Shown: one piece after another, positions 1 to 6,649 of the stretch | Position numbering within the stretch: the first letter of the stretch is position 1 | Layout of the letters: every line of letters starts with the position of its first letter | Origin: Actinomycetota bacterium | GTDB taxonomy: Bacteria; Actinomycetota; Thermoleophilia; Solirubrobacterales; Solirubrobacteraceae | Length of the DNA: 12,055 nucleotides | NCBI GenBank assembly: GCA_009699915.1 | Contig: WLNG01000020.1 | Coordinates: 1-12,055, forward strand | Reading direction: 5' to 3' | Notes under the pieces: model-generated | Told to the model about the DNA's origin: nothing | The model's input: only the letters and a program-made list of their open reading frames with translations | Databases searched by the model: none | Made by a program: the position numbers and the translations under genes

Positions 1-613
1 ACCCCTCCATCGTGCGGCCGGCGCGCTCACGGCCCTCACGAACGCTCGGGACCACGACGTCGCGCACGTACTGCGGGCTGCAGAGCCAAAGCACGACTCC
101 GTCTGCGATCTCCCCTGCGAGGCGCAGCATGTTCGGCGAGAGCGCCGCGATCACGATCGGCAGCTCCGGGAACGGGCCGACGGCCTGCAGCTGGAACGTG
201 GAGTGCCAGAATTGCCCCTCGGGGACCGGCTCACCGGCGAGCATCGCGCGCGTCATCTGCGTGTACTCGCGCATTTCGCTCACAGGCTTGCGGATCTGCT
301 GGCCGTGCCACTGCTCGACGACCGGCCGGTGGGAGACGCCGAGCCCCAGGACGAGGCGACCCCCGCTCGCGTCGGCGATCGTCGCGGCCTCCATCGCCAT
401 CGTTGCGGGCGTACGCGTGTAGATCGGGACGACGCCGGTCCCGACGCGGATCCGTTCGGTGCGGCAGGCGAACGCCATGCAGACCTGGAGCGCGTCCCGT
501 GTGTTGATATGCGGAACGTAGACCGTGTCGTAGCCAAGCTGCTCGGCGAGGCGGACGCGCTCGATGCTTTTCGCGAGGTCGCGCCCCGGCGCGATGAAGT
601 ATCCGATCGGCAT
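1..613 (-). CDS. LLM-class F420-dependent oxidoreductase, partial (3' end outside window)
   Basis: Reading leftward from an ATG at 613 gives 204 codons with no stop before the window edge, so the C-terminal third or so is missing. The protein begins MPIGYFIAPGRDL and has the luciferase-like TIM-barrel pattern: an early helix with LAEQLGYDTVYV (about residues 22-33), RIRVGTGVVPIYTRTP (55-69), the helix MAMEAATIADASGGRLVLGLGVSH (72-95), and the strand/turn PELPIVIAALSPNMLRLAGEIADG (149-172). These are typical of bacterial flavin- or F420-dependent LLM oxidoreductases; the strong GTGVVPI and GGR-LGLGVS motifs favour the F420 group common in actinobacteria. The substrate cannot be told from sequence. 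The start lies 22 bp after the stop of the small membrane protein and has no Shine-Dalgarno, but TAGGGT stands 6 nt upstream of the ATG, so it may also be transcribed separately as a leaderless message. Confidence 0.85.
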   Translation of the reverse strand, partial: MPIGYFIAPGRDLAKSIERVRLAEQLGYDTVYVPHINTRDALQVCMAFACRTERIRVGTGVVPIYTRTPATMAMEAATIADASGGRLVLGLGVSHRPVVEQWHGQQIRKPVSEMREYTQMTRAMLAGEPVPEGQFWHSTFQLQAVGPFPELPIVIAALSPNMLRLAGEIADGVVLWLCSPQYVRDVVVPSVREGRERAGRTMEG

Positions 614-619
614 CACCGG

Positions 620-625
620 ACCCTA
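620..625 (-). promoter_or_regulatory. Putative leaderless -10 box of the LLM oxidoreductase
   Basis: TAGGGT on the minus strand is followed by the 6-nt CCGGTG and then the ATG at 613. This fits TANNNT plus 6-7 nt to a transcription start at the A of the ATG. No Shine-Dalgarno is visible. There is no clear -35. The gene also follows an upstream gene closely, so this may be an internal promoter or chance. Confidence 0.35.
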
Positions 626-635
626 CCGTGGCCGC

Positions 636-797
636 TCAGCGACGCAGCAGCACGTAGACGAGCATCGCCAGAAAGGCGATCCCGCCGAAGGTCAGCGCCG
701 TCCCGGTGTTCGTCGCTCCCAGCAGTTCGGCGAGCAGGGTGCCTGCGGCGAGCGCGCCGAGCATCAGCGCCAGATCGATGATCCGTGCGCGACTCAC
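636..797 (-). CDS. Small two-helix membrane protein, 53 aa, coupled to the MeaB-type GTPase gene
   Basis: A GTG at 797 opens a 53-codon frame ending in TGA at 638-636. The start shares the bases GTGA with the stop of the preceding GTPase gene (4-nt overlap), a classic translational coupling arrangement. The product is almost entirely hydrophobic: a first membrane segment at about residues 6-28 (IIDLALMLGALAAGTLLAELLG), a short polar turn ATNTGT, and a second segment at about 33-51 (TALTFGGIAFLAMLVYVLL), ending with LRR. The Arg residues at both ends suggest a hairpin with both termini in the cytoplasm. It has no enzymatic motif and I do not recognise the family. The in-frame fit between two operon genes, the coupled start and the clean amphipathic/hydrophobic pattern support a real gene. 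A role with the mutase/GTPase pair is only suggested by position. Confidence 0.65.
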   Translation of the reverse strand: MSRARIIDLALMLGALAAGTLLAELLGATNTGTALTFGGIAFLAMLVYVLLRR

Positions 798-1762
798 GTT
801 GTCTCCTGGCCGGCGTCGGGTGACAGCAGGTCGAGCAGTGCGGGGATGTCGGCCTGCGGGTCGGCCTCGGCCAGGCGGCGCTCGGCGGCGCGACGCCCGC
901 CGACGGCCCGCAGCCCACGCTCGCCGTATTCCGCGCCGAAGGCCGCCAGCGCGGTCCCGCGTCGTGACGCCGCGCGCCGTGCGGGGACGTCGATCACCGT
1001 GCGGTGCGCCGCGAGGGCGTCGGCCAGCTCGTCGATGCCGGTTGCGGGCGCAAGCGAGGAGACGCTGATGACGGCGGTGTCGCGCTCGCCGACCGATCGC
1101 AGCGCGGCGGCCAGATCGCGACGCGCACGCAGCGCGACCTCCCTGAGATCGGCCTTCGTGACGACGAGGACATCCGGGATCTCCATGATCCCGCTCTTGA
1201 TGAACTGCAGCGCGTCGCCGGAGCCAGGTTGGATCACGACGGCGACCGTATCAGCGAGCTCCGCGATGTCCGTCTCGCTCTGACCGACGCCGACGGTCTC
1301 CACGACGACGATGTCGAACGCGACGACGAGCGCGCCGGCGGCCTCGCGCGTCGAGGGTGCAAGCCCTCCGAGCCGGCCCGCGGCGGCGGTGGACCGGATC
1401 AGCACGCCATCGTCGGTCGGGTCGAAGGCGATCCGCGCGCGATCGCCGAGCAGCGACCCGCCGGTCCGCCGCGAGGATGGGTCCACCGCGAGGACGGCGA
1501 CCGTCAGCCCCCGTCCGCGCCAGGTCCGCAGGAGCTCGCCGAGCAGCGTCGACTTCCCGGCCCCCGGCGGTCCCGTGACGCCGACGATGTGGCCCTGCGC
1601 CTCGCCGCCGAGCCGCGCGGGGGAGAGCTCGCGCAGCAGCGCCGCGGTCTGACGACGACCTTCCGGCGTGCGGTTCTCGACGAGATTGAGCGTCTGCGGC
1701 GCGGCTGAGCGATCGCCGTCACGCAGCCGTGCCGCGAGCATCGCTCCATCGGGGATCGTCAT
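794..1762 (-). CDS. meaB: MeaB/ArgK-type P-loop GTPase, acyl-CoA mutase B12 chaperone
   Basis: This is a 322-residue protein, the normal length for the MeaB/ArgK/MMAA family of G3E GTPases. These proteins gate loading and protection of adenosylcobalamin in B12-dependent acyl-CoA mutases. Visible motifs are a Walker A loop GPPGAGKS (about 64-71), the family block DPSSRRTGGSLLGDR (94-108), the switch-type ETVGVGQSE (155-163), and the base-recognition motif TKAD (202-205). In that last motif Thr stands where most GTPases have Asn (NKxD). The start at 1762 is 12 bp after the mutase stop. An alternative ATG at 1741 (MLAARLRDGD) also has purine-rich DNA before it, so the exact N-terminus is uncertain by 7 residues. 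Because it sits directly behind an Ecm-type mutase, its client is more likely ethylmalonyl-CoA mutase than methylmalonyl-CoA mutase (inference). It overlaps the next gene by GTGA. Confidence 0.92.
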   Translation of the reverse strand: MTIPDGAMLAARLRDGDRSAAPQTLNLVENRTPEGRRQTAALLRELSPARLGGEAQGHIVGVTGPPGAGKSTLLGELLRTWRGRGLTVAVLAVDPSSRRTGGSLLGDRARIAFDPTDDGVLIRSTAAAGRLGGLAPSTREAAGALVVAFDIVVVETVGVGQSETDIAELADTVAVVIQPGSGDALQFIKSGIMEIPDVLVVTKADLREVALRARRDLAAALRSVGERDTAVISVSSLAPATGIDELADALAAHRTVIDVPARRAASRRGTALAAFGAEYGERGLRAVGGRRAAERRLAEADPQADIPALLDLLSPDAGQETT

Positions 1763-1774
1763 CGTCCTGCGGGG

Positions 1775-3778
1775 TCAGCCGCCGCCGGTGGGCGCCCCGT
1801 GTCGATCCGCGACGAGCCGGACGATGTCGCGCATGATCCCGGTGATGTCGAAGTCCTTCGGGGTGTAGATCCCGGCCACTCCGGCCGCCTTGAGGGGCTC
1901 GACATCGGCGTCGGGGATGATCCCCCCGACGACGACCGGGACATCGATGCCACGCTGCGCGAGCGCATCCATCACCGCCGGGATCAGCTCGCGGTGCGAG
2001 CCCGAGAGGATCGAGAGGCCGATGACGTGCACGCCCTCCTGGTCGGCGCTTGCCGCGATCTGCGCCGGCGTCAGGCGGATCCCCTCGTAGACGACGTCCA
2101 TCCCAGCGTCGCGCGCACGCACGGCGATCTGCTCGGCACCGTTGCTGTGTCCGTCGAGGCCGGGCTTGCCGACGAGGATCTTGAGTCGGCGGCCGAGAGC
2201 CTCGCTGAGGTGCTCGACCTCATCGCGCAGCTCCAGGAAGGCGTTATCGTCGCTGGGGAGCTGCGCGGCAGCCTCGCCGACCCCAGTCGGCGCGCGGAAC
2301 TCGCCGAAGGCCTCGCGCAGCGTCTGCGACCATTCGCCGGTGGTGACCCCGGCGCGCGCCGCCGCAAGCGTCGCGGGCATGATGTTCTCGTCCTCGCTGC
2401 GCGCTACGCGCGCGAGCTCGGTGAGTGCCGCATCGACCGCTGCCGTATCGCGTGCATCGCGCCAGGCCCGGACGGCGTCCCGCTGCTGGGATTCCACCGC
2501 AGGATCCACCGTCAGGATGCCGCCATCCCCGTCGCCGACCAGCGGTGAGGGCTCGGCCTGCTGGTAGCGGTTGAGCCCAACGACGACCTGCTCCCCGCTC
2601 TCGATGCGCCGGAGACGCTCGCGGTGGCTGTCGACGAGGCTCGCCTTCATGTAGTCAACGGCCCGGACTGCGCCCCCGTGCTCGGCGACGATCGCCATCT
2701 CCGCGCGGGAGCCCTCGAGCATTTCGGCGACGAGTCCATCCATCACCACCGATCCCTCGAAGATGTCCGGATACTCGAGCAGGTCGGTCTCCAGCGCGAG
2801 GACCTGCTGGATGCGCAGCGACCACTGCTGGTCCCACGGACGCGGAAGGCCGAGCGCCTCGTTCCAGGCAGGAAGCTGAATCGCGCGGGCGCGCGCGTCG
2901 CGACCGAGGGTCACGGCGAGCGCCTCGAGCACGATCCGCTGCACGTTGTTCTCCGGCTGGGACTCGGTGAGCCCCAGCGAGTTGACCTGCACCCCGTAGC
3001 GCAGGCGCAGGGCCTTCGGATCGGTGACGCCGTAGCGCTCGCGGCCGAGCTCCTCCCAGAGGATGCCCATCGCGCGCAGCTTCGCGTGCTCCTCGATGAA
3101 TCGCACGCCTGCGTTGACGAAGAAGGAGATGCGACCGAAGACGGCCTCCATGCGATCTGCCGGCACGCGCGCCTGCACGGCGTCGAGCACGGCGATCGCA
3201 TTGCTCATCGCGTAGGCGATCTCCTGGATCGGGGTGGCTCCCGCCTCCTGGAGGTGGTAGCTGCAGATGTTGATCGGGTTCCACTTCGGCACGTGCTCGA
3301 CCGTGTAGGCGATCGTGTCGGCGATCAGGCGCATCGAGGGCCCGGGCGGGAAGGCGTATGTCCCGCGGGCCAGGAACTCCTTGATGATGTCGTTCTGGAT
3401 CGTGCCCGACAGCTGCTCGGGCGCGACAGCGCCGGCAGGATCCGACTCGGCCGTGACGATGTAGAGGGCCAGCAGCCACGCCGCCGTCGCATTGATCGTC
3501 ATCGACGTATTCATGCGGTCGAGCGGGATGCCGACGAGCAGCTGCGCCATGTCCCCGCGGTGGGCGATCGGGACCCCGACCTTGCCGACCTCGCCCCGCG
3601 CCAGCTCGTCGTCGGCGTCGTAGCCGGTCTGCGTCGGCAGATCGAAGGCGATCGAGAGGCCGGTCTGGCCCTTTGACAGGTTCGATCGGTACAGCTCGTT
3701 GGACTTCTCCGCCGTCGAATGGCCAGCGTAGGTACGCATCATCCAGGGGCGGTCAGGCTCAGGGAGACGATGGTTCAT
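1775..3778 (-). CDS. ecm: Ethylmalonyl-CoA mutase (MeaA/Ecm-type, adenosylcobalamin-dependent)
   Basis: This 667-residue single-chain mutase converts ethylmalonyl-CoA to methylsuccinyl-CoA in the ethylmalonyl-CoA pathway of acetyl-CoA assimilation. The N-terminal catalytic barrel starts with DRPWMMRTYAGHST (9-22), then FDLPTQTGYD (45-54), and later has QVNSLGLTESQPENN and AWNEALGLPRPWDQQWS. The C-terminal B12 domain carries the base-off motif DGHSNG (D542, H544), SILSG (from S589) and VVGGIIP (G618-G619). The His in AGHST, the length of about 660 rather than 720+ residues, and the joined B12 domain fit the MeaA/Ecm clade better than methylmalonyl-CoA mutase large subunits. The ATG at 3778 is favoured because the next Met codons would remove the conserved DRPW. 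It heads the unit ecm-meaB-membrane peptide-LLM and diverges from the MBL gene with almost no space. A related acyl-CoA mutase specificity cannot be fully excluded. Confidence 0.9.
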   Translation of the reverse strand: MNHRLPEPDRPWMMRTYAGHSTAEKSNELYRSNLSKGQTGLSIAFDLPTQTGYDADDELARGEVGKVGVPIAHRGDMAQLLVGIPLDRMNTSMTINATAAWLLALYIVTAESDPAGAVAPEQLSGTIQNDIIKEFLARGTYAFPPGPSMRLIADTIAYTVEHVPKWNPINICSYHLQEAGATPIQEIAYAMSNAIAVLDAVQARVPADRMEAVFGRISFFVNAGVRFIEEHAKLRAMGILWEELGRERYGVTDPKALRLRYGVQVNSLGLTESQPENNVQRIVLEALAVTLGRDARARAIQLPAWNEALGLPRPWDQQWSLRIQQVLALETDLLEYPDIFEGSVVMDGLVAEMLEGSRAEMAIVAEHGGAVRAVDYMKASLVDSHRERLRRIESGEQVVVGLNRYQQAEPSPLVGDGDGGILTVDPAVESQQRDAVRAWRDARDTAAVDAALTELARVARSEDENIMPATLAAARAGVTTGEWSQTLREAFGEFRAPTGVGEAAAQLPSDDNAFLELRDEVEHLSEALGRRLKILVGKPGLDGHSNGAEQIAVRARDAGMDVVYEGIRLTPAQIAASADQEGVHVIGLSILSGSHRELIPAVMDALAQRGIDVPVVVGGIIPDADVEPLKAAGVAGIYTPKDFDITGIMRDIVRLVADRHGAPTGGG

Positions 3779-3784
3779 GGCGCG

Positions 3785-3790
3785 ATTGTA
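3785..3790 (-). promoter_or_regulatory. Putative leaderless -10 box of ecm
   Basis: On the minus strand TACAAT (5 of 6 matches to TATAAT) is followed by the 6-nt CGCGCC and the ecm ATG at 3778, with no Shine-Dalgarno. The spacing puts the transcription start at or next to the A of the ATG. It shares bases 3789-3790 with the opposite-strand box of the MBL gene. No convincing -35 hexamer is seen. Confidence 0.55.
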
Positions 3791-3794
3791 TGGT
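3789..3794 (+). promoter_or_regulatory. Putative leaderless -10 box of the MBL-fold hydrolase gene
   Basis: TATGGT on the plus strand is followed by the 6-nt GTGACG and the ATG at 3801. No Shine-Dalgarno precedes that ATG. The box overlaps the ecm -10 box by 2 bp, and its -35 region would fall inside the first codons of ecm. It is the main reason for preferring the start at 3801. Confidence 0.5.
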
Positions 3795-3800
3795 GTGACG

Positions 3801-4637
3801 ATGGCGCTCCAGCATCAGGAGATCGACGTTCTCCAGCTGGGGCGGCCGGGAGTTATCTGCTGTCACCGGATCGGTGACGTGATCGTCGATCCCGGCCCGG
3901 AGGCCTCCTGCGCCCAGGTCGTCGATGCGCTCGCCGGCGAGGAGCCGCGGGCGATCCTGCTGACGCATATCCATCTCGACCACGCGGCGGCGACCGGCGC
4001 GCTGCTCGAGCGCTGGCCCGGCACCGAGGTGTGGGTGCATGAGCTCGGGGTCGCGCACCTGGTCGATCCTTCCCGGCTGATCGCGAGCGCGACGCGGATC
4101 TACGGCGATCAGATGGATCGCCTCTGGGGGCGCATCGTCCCGGTCCCGCAGGAGCGGCTGCGGGTGCTGCGCGGCGGAGAGACGCTGGATGGCTTCCGGG
4201 TCGCCTACACCCCGGGCCACGCCAAGCACCATGTCTCCTATCTGCACGAGGAGACGGGGATCGCCTTCGTCGGAGACGTCGCGGGAGTGCGGCTCGAGGA
4301 CGTGCTGCTGCCGCCGACCCCGCCGCCGGACATCGACCTGGAGCTGTGGCAGTCCTCGCTGGACGCCATCGAGGGGTGGGGGCCAAGTGCGCTCGCGCTG
4401 ACGCACTTCGGGACCTTCGCAGACGTGGACGCGCATCTCGCGCGCCTGCGGGAGGGCATTGAGGTGTTCGGGCGGCTCTCGCGCGAGCGCGACCCCGGCC
4501 GCTTCGAGGAGGGCGCGAGCGCCTGGCTCAAAGTCTCGACCGACCCCGATGCTGTCGACCGGGTGCTCGCGGAGTTCCCGCTCGCGGGCCAGTACGTCGG
4601 TCTGGAGCGCTACTGGGCGGTCCGCGCCGGCGCGTGA
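3801..4637 (+). CDS. Metallo-beta-lactamase-fold hydrolase
   Basis: This 278-residue protein has the full set of MBL zinc ligands: THIHLDH (H56, H58, D60, H61), TPGHAKHH (H140), VGDVAG (D159) and LTHFGTF (H202). The N-terminal strand pair ends in VIVDPGP (27-33), the usual MBL start. After the metal core comes PPTPPPDIDLELW (171-183) and a helical C-terminal part to residue 278 that includes YVGLERYWAVRAGA. The pattern is the general glyoxalase II-like MBL hydrolase type rather than an antibiotic-resistance lactamase; the substrate is unknown. An in-frame ATG at 3777 would add 8 residues and overlap the ecm start codon by 2 bp. I prefer 3801 because of the TATGGT box 6 nt upstream. It lies 33 bp before clpS. 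Its neighbours give no direct functional link, although an acyl-CoA or lactone thioester hydrolase role beside CoA-pathway genes is conceivable (inference). Confidence 0.9.
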   Translation: MALQHQEIDVLQLGRPGVICCHRIGDVIVDPGPEASCAQVVDALAGEEPRAILLTHIHLDHAAATGALLERWPGTEVWVHELGVAHLVDPSRLIASATRIYGDQMDRLWGRIVPVPQERLRVLRGGETLDGFRVAYTPGHAKHHVSYLHEETGIAFVGDVAGVRLEDVLLPPTPPPDIDLELWQSSLDAIEGWGPSALALTHFGTFADVDAHLARLREGIEVFGRLSRERDPGRFEEGASAWLKVSTDPDAVDRVLAEFPLAGQYVGLERYWAVRAGA

Positions 4638-4656
4638 CCGGCCCGCGCGACCGCGC

Positions 4657-4662
4657 TACCGT
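4657..4662 (+). promoter_or_regulatory. Putative leaderless -10 box of clpS
   Basis: TACCGT is followed by 8 nt (CTGGCTTG) and the ATG at 4671. No Shine-Dalgarno is present in the 33-bp gap after the MBL gene. The match to TANNNT is the only support, so clpS could equally be read through from the MBL promoter. Confidence 0.35.
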
Positions 4663-4670
4663 CTGGCTTG

Positions 4671-4958
4671 ATGTCGCAGACCATCGAGCTCCCTCGGGCC
4701 GCGGGTCCAGGCTCGTCGCTCGGCGGCGACTGGCGCGTGATCGTCCGCAATGACGATCACAACACCTTCGATCACGTTGCGGGGACGCTTGCGCGGTTCA
4801 TCCCGGGACTCGGGATCGCTGAGGGGTACGCGATCGCCGATCGGATCCACAACAGCGGCCTAGCGGTCGTGTGGAGCGGCCACCGCGAGCCTGCCGAGCT
4901 CTACTGGGAGCAGCTGGCAGGCGCGGGGCTCACGATGGCGCCGCTCGAACGCGGCTGA
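4671..4958 (+). CDS. clpS: ATP-dependent Clp protease adaptor ClpS
   Basis: This 95-residue protein is the N-degron recognition adaptor that hands substrates with destabilising N-terminal residues to ClpA/ClpC-ClpP. After a flexible N-terminal tail of about 20 residues comes the ClpS core: WRVIVRNDDHNTFDHV (21-36, with the N27-D28-D29 motif that holds the substrate alpha-amino group), a helix around LARFIPG, GYAIADRIHNSG (52-63, with H60 in the place of the conserved pocket His), and the last strand/helix to LTMAPLE. The length is normal for ClpS. A TTG at 4668 directly before the ATG could also initiate, but ATG at 4671 is the better choice. It ends 9 bp before the convergent stop of the 116-residue protein. 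The placement between ecm and ccr on the opposite strand looks incidental. Confidence 0.93.
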   Translation: MSQTIELPRAAGPGSSLGGDWRVIVRNDDHNTFDHVAGTLARFIPGLGIAEGYAIADRIHNSGLAVVWSGHREPAELYWEQLAGAGLTMAPLERG

Positions 4959-4962
4959 TTCT

Positions 4963-4977
4963 CGCGGCTAGGCCGCG
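4963..4977. terminator. Possible bidirectional hairpin between clpS and the convergent minus-strand gene
   Basis: CGCGGC at 4963-4968 and GCCGCG at 4972-4977 form a 6-bp all-GC stem with a 3-nt loop (TAG). It begins 5 nt after the clpS stop and includes the stop codon of the minus-strand gene (4970-4968). There is no T-tract on either side, so it is not a canonical intrinsic terminator. Confidence 0.3.
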
Positions 4978-5318
4978 GAAGCTTGCTCTGCCGCGACGGC
5001 GCCGTTGCCGTTCGCGGATGAGATCGACCCATGGCCGACGAGCTTCTGCGGCGAGTACAGCACGGGGACCTGCCACCATCCGGAGGTGATGGTGCGGAAC
5101 TCGACCATCTCGCTCCCCTCCCACCAGCGCTCGAAGCTGATCTTCTCGGAGAAGTGCACGATCTGCAGGAACTTGTACTGGTCGTCCTGCGAGCGGTGCA
5201 CCGACCAAGCGGTGGCGCCGTAGCGCAGCGAGGTCTGCGTGATGTCTGCGAGCGCGGCCTCAAGGCGCTCTGCGCGCAGGCCGGTCGCGTACCAGTTGAT
5301 GTGGAAGGTGTCAGCCAT
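4968..5318 (-). CDS. 116-aa probable dimeric alpha/beta-barrel (ABM-like) protein coupled to ccr
   Basis: The ATG at 5318-5316 shares its A with the TGA stop of ccr (TGATG, 1-nt overlap), so the gene is almost certainly translated by re-initiation after Ccr. The product has a pattern typical of ferredoxin-like/antibiotic-biosynthesis-monooxygenase folds: a strand FHINWYATGL (5-14), a helix RAERLEAALADITQTSLRYG (15-34), a strand ATAWSVHRS (35-43) and KFLQIVHFS (about 49-57), a helix EKISFERWWEGSEMVEFRT, and a final strand WWQVPVLY, followed by a low-complexity tail rich in Ala, Gly and Ser. It is unusually rich in Trp and aromatic residues. I do not recognise a named family and no catalytic residue can be assigned; the fold is an inference. 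A longer reading from within ccr is possible on paper but would be out of frame inside it. Confidence 0.75.
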   Translation of the reverse strand: MADTFHINWYATGLRAERLEAALADITQTSLRYGATAWSVHRSQDDQYKFLQIVHFSEKISFERWWEGSEMVEFRTITSGWWQVPVLYSPQKLVGHGSISSANGNGAVAAEQASAA

Positions 5319-6574
5319 CAGGCACCGACCTCTGCGCGGATCGCGCCCGGACCGTCGGCGGTGCGTCCCTCGTCCGGCCCGGTGGCCCCGACGAGGATCG
5401 CGATCTTCCCGAGATGCTTGTTCTCGTGCATGAGCTGGTGGGCCTCCCCGACCTGATCGAATTCCATGGTCCGCCAGAGTACGGGACGGATCAGTCCATC
5501 GTCGATCAGCCGGTTGGCCTTCGTGCACTCCCAGGCGTTCGCGAAGTGCGAGCCGAGGATCTCCTTCTGGCGCATCCAGAGGTGACGCACGTCGAAATCG
5601 AGCGTGTAGCCGGCGGTCGCCCCGCAGATCACGACCTTGCCGAACGGCTTCACGGTGAAGACGGAGGTGGGGAAGGTCGCACGGCCCACGTGCTCGAAGA
5701 CGATGTCCGGTGAATCGCCGAGCAGCTCCTTGACGCGCTTGGCGAAGGACCGCATCACTGCAATGCGCTCTTTCTCCTCCTCGGGCGTCTCGTTGCCGGT
5801 GCGCATCATCCCCGCGAACTCGCGCCGGTCGATGTATTCGGTCGCGCCGAGCTGCTTGATCAGCTCGCCCTTCTCCGCAGAGGAGACGACCCCGACGCTC
5901 GTGGCCCCCGCTGCCTGCACAAGCTGGGTCGCGAAGACGCCCAGGCCGCCGGCAGCGCCCCAGATGAGCACCCGGTCTCCGGCCTGGATCGCCGCCCGGT
6001 TCATGAGCATGCGATAGGCCGTGAAGTACGTCAGCCCGTACGAGGCCGCCTCATCCCAGCTCAGCGCGGCGGGCTTGGGAAGGAGCTGCTGCGCCTGAAC
6101 CTTCGTGAACTGTGCGAACGAGCCCCACGTGGTCTCGTAGCCCCAGATCCGCTGCGAGGGCGCGGCCATCGGGTCGAGTCCGTGGACCTCGGGGTCCTCG
6201 TAGGAGGTTTGGTTGCAGTGCAGGACGACCTCGTCGCCGGGCTTCCACCGGGTCACCCCGGCTCCGACCTTCCAAACGATTCCAGACGCGTCCGAGCCGC
6301 CGATGTGGTGCCCGAACTCGGGGTGGTCGCCGGAGCCGAAGATCGAGACCGGCTCGCCGAGCGCCGCCCAGACGTTGTTGAAGTTCACGCCCGCGGCCAT
6401 GACGCGGACGATCACCTCGAAGGCTCCGGGCTCGGGACCCTCGACCTCCTCAAGCTGGAACGCTACCTCCGGCTCGCCGAGACGCTCCGGGCGAATGACC
6501 CAGGCGACCATCGAAGACGGCAATGTGCCGAGCTCGGCCGAGATGTGGGAGATGTTGGAGAGGTCGATAGTCAT
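5318..6574 (-). CDS. ccr: Crotonyl-CoA carboxylase/reductase
   Basis: This 418-residue MDR-superfamily enzyme carries out NADPH-dependent reductive carboxylation of crotonyl-CoA to ethylmalonyl-CoA, the defining step of the ethylmalonyl-CoA pathway. Family signatures are AGVNFNNVWAALGEPVS (61-77), GGSDASGIVWKVG (92-104), DEVVLHCNQ (114-122), QRIWGYET and GSFAQFTKVQAQQLLPKP (141-168), the nucleotide-binding loop WGAAGGLG (205-212), DIVFEHVGRATFPTSVF (290-306) and KEILGSHFANAWEC (337-350). The length matches the Ccr family (about 420-450). The ATG at 6574 is chosen; a TTG at 6595 would add 7 residues (MSPIGAV). Neither has an obvious Shine-Dalgarno, and a TACCAT at 6613-6608 could be a -10 box. 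Upstream on the same strand, 75 bp away, is a lipoprotein gene; downstream the 116-residue gene is coupled through TGATG. Product use could be carbon assimilation or supply of ethylmalonyl extender units. Confidence 0.95.
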   Translation of the reverse strand: MTIDLSNISHISAELGTLPSSMVAWVIRPERLGEPEVAFQLEEVEGPEPGAFEVIVRVMAAGVNFNNVWAALGEPVSIFGSGDHPEFGHHIGGSDASGIVWKVGAGVTRWKPGDEVVLHCNQTSYEDPEVHGLDPMAAPSQRIWGYETTWGSFAQFTKVQAQQLLPKPAALSWDEAASYGLTYFTAYRMLMNRAAIQAGDRVLIWGAAGGLGVFATQLVQAAGATSVGVVSSAEKGELIKQLGATEYIDRREFAGMMRTGNETPEEEKERIAVMRSFAKRVKELLGDSPDIVFEHVGRATFPTSVFTVKPFGKVVICGATAGYTLDFDVRHLWMRQKEILGSHFANAWECTKANRLIDDGLIRPVLWRTMEFDQVGEAHQLMHENKHLGKIAILVGATGPDEGRTADGPGAIRAEVGA

Positions 6575-6649
6575 GACGGCACCGATCGGGGACAACGGAG
6601 GCTCGTGATGGTACCGACCGAGCGCGGTCGCAGCGGCGCCGCCAGCGGC

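Noticed and set aside
2624..3676. 350-codon plus-strand open frame antisense to ecm
   Set aside because: It lies wholly across the well-supported mutase gene, its translation is Arg/His/Asp/Val-rich without motifs, and long antisense frames are expected in DNA this GC-rich.
5319..5528. N-terminal extension of the 116-aa protein to 5528
   Set aside because: It would run out of frame through the conserved Ccr C-terminus; the ATG at 5318 has the coupled TGATG junction and a sensible fold start.
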